Source: DATCJU01 sp036562635 (GTDB taxonomy: Bacteria; Actinomycetota; Actinomycetes; Mycobacteriales; Pseudonocardiaceae). From it: a stretch of 13,629 nt of DNA. The translations under genes and the position numbers were made by a program. Below are positions 6,792 through 11,741 of this stretch, one piece after another. A model generated the notes under the pieces. That model saw only the letters and a list, made by a program, of their open reading frames with translations, did no database searches and was not told where the DNA came from. Every line of letters starts with the position of its first letter. Position 1 is the first letter of the stretch. The stretch is from NCBI GenBank assembly GCA_036562635.1, contig DATCJU010000023.1:1-13629 (forward strand), written 5' to 3'.

Positions 6792-6897
6792 GCCGCCCAC
6801 GGTGGGCGGCTGGACGTGGTGCGCCGGGGCGCACCGGATCGGTCTGCTCCGTGGTGCGCGGGGCCGGGTCGCGGCCGGGTGACGGCCCCTACGCACC
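6792..6897 (-). promoter_or_regulatory. Three hairpins between binding-protein and permease genes
   Basis: Read in the leftward mRNA, six bases after the binding-protein stop comes a 13-bp stem (GGTGCG 6853-6858 with CGCACC 6892-6897, and GGGGCCG 6860-6866 with CGGCCCC 6883-6889, with a small internal loop). Next is GGTGCGC-CGGG-GCGCACC at 6818-6835, then GCCGCCCA-CGG-TGGGCGGC at 6792-6810. In other binding-protein transporters, structures at this place hold back transcription or protect the upstream mRNA so the binding protein exceeds the permeases. That role is inferred here. Confidence 0.6.
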
Positions 6898-6903
6898 GGT
6901 GGG

Positions 6904-8298
6904 TCACTGCAGGGACTGCTGGATGGCGGTGACGTCCTCGTGGGCCTGCTCGGCGGCCTCGGCCGCGTCGAGCTGGCCGCTGGCCAGGGCACCGATGGCT
7001 CTGGGGACGGGCAGCTCACCCGTGGTCGCGCCGACCAGGGCGCCCTGCCCCTGGGTGATGCCCCAACGCTGCATCCGGTCCAGGCCGCTGCGCAGCTGGT
7101 CGATGACCTCGGCGGGGTAGATCTCGGCGAGCGGTCTCCTGGTGTCGACCCCGGCCTGCAGGCTCTCCCAGACCCGCTGGAAACGGGTGGGGTCCTCGGG
7201 GGTGCCGCTGCGGACGGGGAACTTGCCCTCGGGGGCCATGCCGAACCAGTCCTGGTAGCCCTCGTCCAGCATGAAGTGGACGAACGCCCGGGAGGCCTCG
7301 GTGTTGGCGGTCCGGGTGATGACCCAGGAGGTCATCTCCCCGAACTGGGCGGGGGCCTGGCCGTCGGGTCCCCTGATCGCGGTGACCACGCCGCTGTTGC
7401 GGGCCAGCCACGTCGGGTCGTCGCGGCACTCGGGGCAGCTGGGCAGGACGTCGTTGCGCAGTCCGGCCAGCTCGTCCAGCAGCATCGAGGACCAGATGAT
7501 CATGGCCGAGCCACCGGAGAAGTAGGTGGCGCGGGTGGACTCCACGGTCTGGGTTCCGACGGCGGAGTACCTGGTGGCCAGGTCGCCGTAGAGGGAGAAC
7601 GTCCGCCGGCAGGCGGGGCTGTCCAGCTGGACGCGACCGGAGGAGTCGACGAGCTGGCAGCCGTTGGCCAGGGCCAGGTACTCGAAGGTCTGCTGGGTGA
7701 AGACGTCACCGGGGTCGGTGGCCAGGGAGATGCCGTGGATGCCGGTGGCGTGCAGGGTGCGGGCGGCACGCTCGATGTCCTGGTAGGTGGCGGGTTCGGG
7801 CAGGCCGGCCTTGGCGAAGAGGTCCTTGCGGTAGACGAGCAGCTGGGCCCAGGCGTCGGAGGGGACGGCGAGCTGCTGACCACCGTCCCTGGTCAGTTCC
7901 AGTGCCCGGGGGTTGAAGGTGGTGGGGTCCAGGTCCTGGACGACCTGACGGGGCACCTCGGTGTCGAGCAGGTCGTTGGCGGCCATCTGTCGGACGGCGG
8001 CCAGGGGAACGGCACCGATCACGTCGGGAAGCCGACCCGCCGCGGCCGAGGACATGATCAACTGGCCGAGCTGGTTCTCGTCGACCCCGACGAGCTTGAC
8101 CTGGATACCGGTCTGTTCGGTGAACCGGTCGACGGCCCGCTGGGTGGCCGTGATCCGCTCGGTGAGGTTCTCCAGGCTCCAGACGGTGATGGTCCTGCCA
8201 TCCCGTGTCTCCTGCCGGGTGCCGCACGCGGCGAGTGCCGCGCACAGCGACAGCGTGGCCACCGCGACCAACGCCTTCGTCCAGGAAGACCTGCGCAT
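6904..8298 (-). CDS. Sugar-binding lipoprotein of ABC transporter
   Basis: The protein has 464 residues and is the extracellular, membrane-anchored solute-binding subunit (extracellular binding protein family 1). The signal peptide MRRSSWTKALVAVATLSLC ends in the lipobox L-A-A-C with Cys25. The mature part starts with ITVWSLEN (37-44) and has the family patterns FTEQTGIQVKLV (59-70), LPDVIG (90-95), AVPSDAWAQLLVYRKDLF (144-161) and MIIWSSMLLDEL (266-277). Two cysteine pairs, 214/230 and 288/291 (SCPEC), could be disulfides. ATG 8298 is chosen because GAAGGG lies 6 bases upstream; a GTG six codons earlier has no ribosome-binding site. It is the first gene of the leftward operon, directly after the divergent promoter region. 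Bulky Trp-rich features fit a sugar ligand, but its identity cannot be read. Confidence 0.93.
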   Translation of the reverse strand: MRRSSWTKALVAVATLSLCAALAACGTRQETRDGRTITVWSLENLTERITATQRAVDRFTEQTGIQVKLVGVDENQLGQLIMSSAAAGRLPDVIGAVPLAAVRQMAANDLLDTEVPRQVVQDLDPTTFNPRALELTRDGGQQLAVPSDAWAQLLVYRKDLFAKAGLPEPATYQDIERAARTLHATGIHGISLATDPGDVFTQQTFEYLALANGCQLVDSSGRVQLDSPACRRTFSLYGDLATRYSAVGTQTVESTRATYFSGGSAMIIWSSMLLDELAGLRNDVLPSCPECRDDPTWLARNSGVVTAIRGPDGQAPAQFGEMTSWVITRTANTEASRAFVHFMLDEGYQDWFGMAPEGKFPVRSGTPEDPTRFQRVWESLQAGVDTRRPLAEIYPAEVIDQLRSGLDRMQRWGITQGQGALVGATTGELPVPRAIGALASGQLDAAEAAEQAHEDVTAIQQSLQ

Positions 8299-8410
8299 CG
8301 ACTGCCCTTCGGACACTGGCTGCGTTGACAGTGAACCGGTGAGGATCCGGCGTGATGACTACCTACCCGCCAGATCTCTCACAGATGCACTGGAGCACAG
8401 CACGATTTCT

Positions 8411-8432
8411 GATCTTTGACAAGACATAAATC
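8411..8432. promoter_or_regulatory. Candidate operator over the -35 box
   Basis: GATCTTTGACA|AGACATAAATC is a 22-bp imperfect palindrome with 7 of 11 positions symmetric, centred between 8421 and 8422. It covers the TTGACA at 8416-8421, where a bound repressor would block RNA polymerase. The neighbouring GATTTCTG (8404-8411) and AAATCTGAGAT (8428-8438) repeat parts of it. The ROK protein is the obvious candidate ligand, by inference only. Confidence 0.4.
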
Positions 8433-8443
8433 TGAGATAGGTT
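8416..8443 (+). promoter_or_regulatory. Promoter of the rightward catabolic operon
   Basis: A perfect -35 box, TTGACA (8416-8421), is followed after 16 bases by TAGGTT (8438-8443), which fits the TANNNT -10 pattern of the principal actinobacterial sigma factor. Transcription would start near 8450, leaving a leader of about 75 bases before GTG 8524. This argues against the longer reading frame that begins at TTG 8416. Confidence 0.55.
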
Positions 8444-8523
8444 CGCCAGATGTCGGCGACTATTGCCGATCATCGACGTATGTCAGTGCCCTCATGCTGG
8501 GGGCCGCCCCTCCGGGAGCTCTC

Positions 8524-9570
8524 GTGGAACGAGTCGTCCAGTTCACTGGACCGCGCCGGGTCGAGGTCGTCCCTTGTGCACCCGAACCACTGCCACCAGG
8601 ACACCTGCGGGTGCGCACCCGCTACTCGGGTATCTCCGCAGGCACCGAACTCACCGCCTACCGCGGTACCAACCCGTACCTGACCCGGGCCTGGGACCCG
8701 GACGCCCGGCTGTTCCGGGAGAGCGACGCCGGGGTGCGGTACCCGGTGGTCGGCTGGGGCTACTCCGAGGTGGGTGAGGTCGTCGAGGTCGCACCCGACC
8801 TGGTGGACGTTCCCGGACTACCCCGGGTGGGCGACCTGGTCTGGGGTATCTGGGGGCACCGCAGCGAGGGAGTGGTGCCCGCCGAGCGTATGGTGGGACA
8901 CCGGTTGCCCGTCGGCCTCGACCCGCTCTGCGGGGTGTTCGCCCGGGTCGGTGCGATCGCGCTCAACGCCGTCCTGGCCGCCGACATTCACCTCGGCGAG
9001 CTGGTGGCGATCTTCGGACAGGGTGTGATCGGCCTGCTCACCACTCGTCTGGCCACCCTCAACGGCGCCGAGGTCGTCGCCGTCGACGCCATCCCGGCCC
9101 GACTCGAGGTCGCCACCCGCCACGGGGCCGGCACCGTCCTCGACGCGCGCACCAACGATCCCGCCGAGCACATCCGCAAGCTCACCGGCGGACTGGGCGC
9201 GGACACGGCCATCGAGATCAGCGGTGCCTACCGGGCACTGCACGAGGCGATCCGTTCGGTCATGGTCGGCGGTCGGGTCGTCGCCGCGGGCTTCTACCAG
9301 GGCGACGGCGTGGGACTGCGTCTGGGCGAGGAGTTCCACCACAACCGCGTCGAACTGGTCACCTCCCAGATCGGCGGTGTCCCGCCCCGACTCGCCGGGC
9401 GTTGGACCGTCGAGCGTCTGCAGCAGACCTTCCTCCGTCTCGTCGCGGACGGCCGGGTGGACGTGCAGTCCCTGGTCAGCCACCGCGTTCCGGTCACCGA
9501 CGCCGCCGAGGCCTACCACATGCTCGACGAACGCCCCGCCGAAGCCCTGCAAGTCGTCCTGGAGTTCTGA
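8524..9570 (+). CDS. MDR-family alcohol/sugar dehydrogenase without zinc ligands
   Basis: The protein has 348 residues from GTG 8524 and belongs to the medium-chain dehydrogenase/reductase family (COG1063-like), oxidising a hydroxyl or reducing a ketone with NAD(P). The catalytic domain has SGISAGTELTAYRG (35-48) where zinc enzymes have SGICGTD, and GWGYSEVGEVVEV (77-89) where they have the GHE ligand. There is no four-cysteine lobe; only Cys18 and Cys136 are present. It therefore probably lacks zinc. The cofactor motif is GQGVIG (165-170), and Asp188 at the end of the next strand favours NAD(H). I chose GTG 8524 because GGGAG precedes it by 5 bases and the protein begins at the first strand (ERVVQFTGP). 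ATG 8494 would add 10 residues. It is the first gene of the rightward operon, with a 6-base gap to the epimerase. Its substrate is probably a sugar or cyclitol intermediate. Confidence 0.88.
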   Translation: MERVVQFTGPRRVEVVPCAPEPLPPGHLRVRTRYSGISAGTELTAYRGTNPYLTRAWDPDARLFRESDAGVRYPVVGWGYSEVGEVVEVAPDLVDVPGLPRVGDLVWGIWGHRSEGVVPAERMVGHRLPVGLDPLCGVFARVGAIALNAVLAADIHLGELVAIFGQGVIGLLTTRLATLNGAEVVAVDAIPARLEVATRHGAGTVLDARTNDPAEHIRKLTGGLGADTAIEISGAYRALHEAIRSVMVGGRVVAAGFYQGDGVGLRLGEEFHHNRVELVTSQIGGVPPRLAGRWTVERLQQTFLRLVADGRVDVQSLVSHRVPVTDAAEAYHMLDERPAEALQVVLEF

Positions 9571-9576
9571 CCCACC

Positions 9577-10392
9577 ATGACCAGCACCACCACCCTGCGC
9601 CTGGCCTGCCAGGAACAACTGCTTCCCGGAGAGACCCTGCAACAGAAGTGGGAGTTCGCCGTCGCCGCCGGCTACGACGCCATCGAACTGCGGGGCAAGA
9701 AGGACTTCGCCTTCCGCGACCGCCTCCCCGAACTGCGCCGGGCCGCCCGGGACGGGGTCGTGATGCCCACCGTGTGCGTGGACATGCTGCACTTCTTCGG
9801 TGCTTTCGACCCCGAGCTGCGGCGGGACGCGATCGAGCAGATGAAGTCCCAGCTCTCGGTGATCGCCGAGATCGGCGGACGGGGTGCCGTGACCCCGGCG
9901 TCCTACGGGATGTTCTCCCGGCGGCTTCCCCCCTTCGAACCGCCACGCAGCGAGGCCGAGGACCGCGAGGTGCTGCTCGCCGGCCTGACCGAGCTGGGCG
10001 AACACGCGGCCGCCGAGGGCGTGACCCTCTACCTGGAGCCGCTGAACCGCTACGAGGACCACATGGTCAACCGCCTGGAGCAGGCCGCGGACCTGATCCG
10101 GGAGGTGGGTCTGGACTCGGTGCGGATCTGCATCGACACCTACCACATGAACATCGAGGAGGCCGACCCCGCGGGCGCGGTGCTCGCCAACGGCCCCTGG
10201 ATCGGCCACGCCCAGGTCAGCGACTCCAACCGTTTCCAGCCCGGCGCCGGTCACCTGGACTGGCCGGCGGTGCTGGCCGCCCTGGACGCCGTCGGCTACG
10301 ACGGCTACCTGGCCGTGGAGTGCCGCCTGACCGGAGACCCCGAGACCGCCGTCGCCTCGATCCCGCCGTTCCTCCGCAAGGTCGCCCCATGA
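9577..10392 (+). CDS. TIM-barrel sugar isomerase/3-epimerase
   Basis: The protein has 271 residues and belongs to the AP-endonuclease-2-like sugar phosphate isomerase/epimerase superfamily, metal-dependent cytoplasmic enzymes acting on ketoses, keto-acids or inositol ketones. The four expected metal ligands are visible: Glu154 (YLEPLNR), Asp187 and neighbour His190 (CIDTYHMN), His211 (GHAQVSDSNR) and Glu248 (AVECR). Their spacing matches D-tagatose 3-epimerase almost residue for residue, and Arg219 sits at that enzyme's substrate Arg. The opening LACQEQLLPGETLQQKW resembles IolE/hydroxypyruvate-isomerase relatives. Related barrels also act on 3-keto-glycosides. ATG 9577 follows the dehydrogenase stop by 6 bases; GGAG at 9561-9564 is rather distant. 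Its stop overlaps the next start (ATGA), so translation is coupled. It likely works next to the two dehydrogenases on a keto-sugar. Confidence 0.88.
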   Translation: MTSTTTLRLACQEQLLPGETLQQKWEFAVAAGYDAIELRGKKDFAFRDRLPELRRAARDGVVMPTVCVDMLHFFGAFDPELRRDAIEQMKSQLSVIAEIGGRGAVTPASYGMFSRRLPPFEPPRSEAEDREVLLAGLTELGEHAAAEGVTLYLEPLNRYEDHMVNRLEQAADLIREVGLDSVRICIDTYHMNIEEADPAGAVLANGPWIGHAQVSDSNRFQPGAGHLDWPAVLAALDAVGYDGYLAVECRLTGDPETAVASIPPFLRKVAP

Positions 10393-11741
10393 GCACGTCC
10401 CACGCCCTCCCCGACCTCGACGACGACCCCCTCCCCCAGGAACCACCCGACCCGGTCCACCTGCGCCGTGCCGCCACGCACGTGCTGCTCGGCAACTGGA
10501 CCGGCGCCTCCACCGTGCCGTCCCGCACCCTCTACCCCCACCAGTGGAGCTGGGACTCGGCGTTCGTCGCGCTCGGCCTGCGCCACGTCTCCCCACGCCG
10601 CGCCCAGCGCGAACTGGAGTCCCTGCTCGGTGCCCAGTGGACGGACGGACGGTTGCCACACATCGTCTTCGACCCGGCCACCCCACCGGGGGCGTACTTC
10701 CCGGGCCCGGACTTCTGGCGGTCCACCACTGCGGGCGTCTGCGCCCCGCCCCACGTGCAGACCTCCGGGATCGTCCAGCCCCCGGTGCACGCGTTGGCGG
10801 TGTGGGAGACCCACCGGGCCGACCCCGCCGAGTCCGCGCGGCGCCGTTTCCTGGCCCGCGCCTACCCCCGTCTGGTCGCCTGGCACGGCTACCTGACCAA
10901 ACAGCGGGACCTCGGGGGACGCGGGCTGGCCGCGATCGTGCACCCGTGGGAGTCCGGAATGGACAACAGTCCGTGCTGGGACGCACCCCTCACCCGGGTC
11001 AAGCCGTGCCCACCCCACGAGTTCCACCGCCGTGACCTGGACCACGCGGACGCCGCCGACCGGCCCACCGACCTGGACTACGGCCGGTACGTGCGGCTCG
11101 CCGCCGTCTACCGGGACCACCACTACGACGACGCCACGACCCCACACGCGTTCGCCGTGGAGGACCCGGCGTTCAACGCCTTGCTGATCCTGTCCGAGCA
11201 CGCCCTGGCGCGGATCGCGGCCACCCTCGGCTTCGACCCGACCCCACACCGGGAGCAGGCCGCCGCGCTGACCACGGCGCTGGTGGAGACCCTGTTCGAC
11301 GAGCAGAGCGGCCTGTTCGTGTGCCGGGACGTGCTCGACGGGACACCGATCCGCGAGTACGCGGTGACCGGGCTGGTCCCGCTGGCGGTGCCCGGGTTGC
11401 CGGTCGCGGACCGGTTGCTCGAGACGGCCGTGGGGGAGCACTTCCGGCTCGGCCGGGTGCACCTGGTGCCCAGTTACGACCTGACCGGGCCCGCCTTCGA
11501 CCGGCACCGCTACTGGCGCGGCCCGGGCTGGTTCAACATCTCCTGGCTGGTCCACCGGGGCCTGGTGCAGCACGGAAGGACCGCACAGGCGGCGGCGCTG
11601 CGGGACTCCATGCTCGCCGCGGCCGGACACACCCGCTTCGCCGAGTACGTCGACCCGTACACCGGTGAGGGGCGGGGTGCCCGGAACTTCAGCTGGACCG
11701 CGGCGGTGACGCTCGACCTGCTCGCCGGAGGTGACGCATGA
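10389..11741 (+). CDS. MGH1/GH63-type glycoside hydrolase
   Basis: The protein has 450 residues and lacks a signal peptide, so it is cytoplasmic. It is an (alpha/alpha)6-barrel enzyme of the mannosylglycerate/glucosylglycerate hydrolase type, inverting hydrolases that free hexose from a small aglycone. Motifs are WSWDSAF (53-59), HPWESGMDNSPCWD (185-198), YWRGPGWFNISWL (375-387) and FAEYVDPYTGEGRGARNFSWTAA (417-439). Asp192 and Glu419 are the positions I would nominate as acid and base, by analogy with glucosylglycerate hydrolase. The length is close to the roughly 440-450 residues of that group. The start overlaps the epimerase stop by 4 bases and its stop overlaps the next start by 4. Its place in an uptake operon makes an imported conjugate the likely substrate rather than the cell's own osmolyte. 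Substrate identity remains open. Confidence 0.88.
   Translation: MSTSHALPDLDDDPLPQEPPDPVHLRRAATHVLLGNWTGASTVPSRTLYPHQWSWDSAFVALGLRHVSPRRAQRELESLLGAQWTDGRLPHIVFDPATPPGAYFPGPDFWRSTTAGVCAPPHVQTSGIVQPPVHALAVWETHRADPAESARRRFLARAYPRLVAWHGYLTKQRDLGGRGLAAIVHPWESGMDNSPCWDAPLTRVKPCPPHEFHRRDLDHADAADRPTDLDYGRYVRLAAVYRDHHYDDATTPHAFAVEDPAFNALLILSEHALARIAATLGFDPTPHREQAAALTTALVETLFDEQSGLFVCRDVLDGTPIREYAVTGLVPLAVPGLPVADRLLETAVGEHFRLGRVHLVPSYDLTGPAFDRHRYWRGPGWFNISWLVHRGLVQHGRTAQAAALRDSMLAAAGHTRFAEYVDPYTGEGRGARNFSWTAAVTLDLLAGGDA

Larger units (their letters stand above)
8299..8523. promoter_or_regulatory. Divergent promoter and control region
   Basis: This 225-base gap separates two divergent operons and contains the most AT-rich patch nearby (about 8400-8445). 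It holds a rightward promoter, a candidate operator over its -35 box, and a small leader hairpin, TCGGC-N7-GCCGA (8453-8469). For the leftward operon I find no convincing -35/-10 pair; TAGGTA/TAGTCA-like -10 boxes on the minus strand near 8356-8366 lack a good -35. Confidence 0.6.

Noticed and set aside
4890..7019. Single 709-residue permease frame
   Set aside because: Only the part from GTG 5756 encodes the permease. The upstream part is out of frame with the MalF-type gene and gives Arg/Pro/Ala-rich nonsense.
6940..8328. 462-residue plus-strand open frame
   Set aside because: It is a shadow of the binding-protein gene, with a low-complexity Gly/Val/Asp-rich translation and no ribosome-binding site.
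8416..8523. 36-residue N-terminal extension of the MDR dehydrogenase
   Set aside because: It would begin inside the TTGACA promoter box, upstream of the expected transcript start, and the extension does not resemble the family.
8818..10986. 722-residue minus-strand open frame
   Set aside because: It lies antisense to the dehydrogenase, epimerase and hydrolase genes, which have clear motifs and coupled starts. Its translation is repetitive Gly/Val/Asp/His/Gln sequence typical of a shadow frame in GC-rich DNA.
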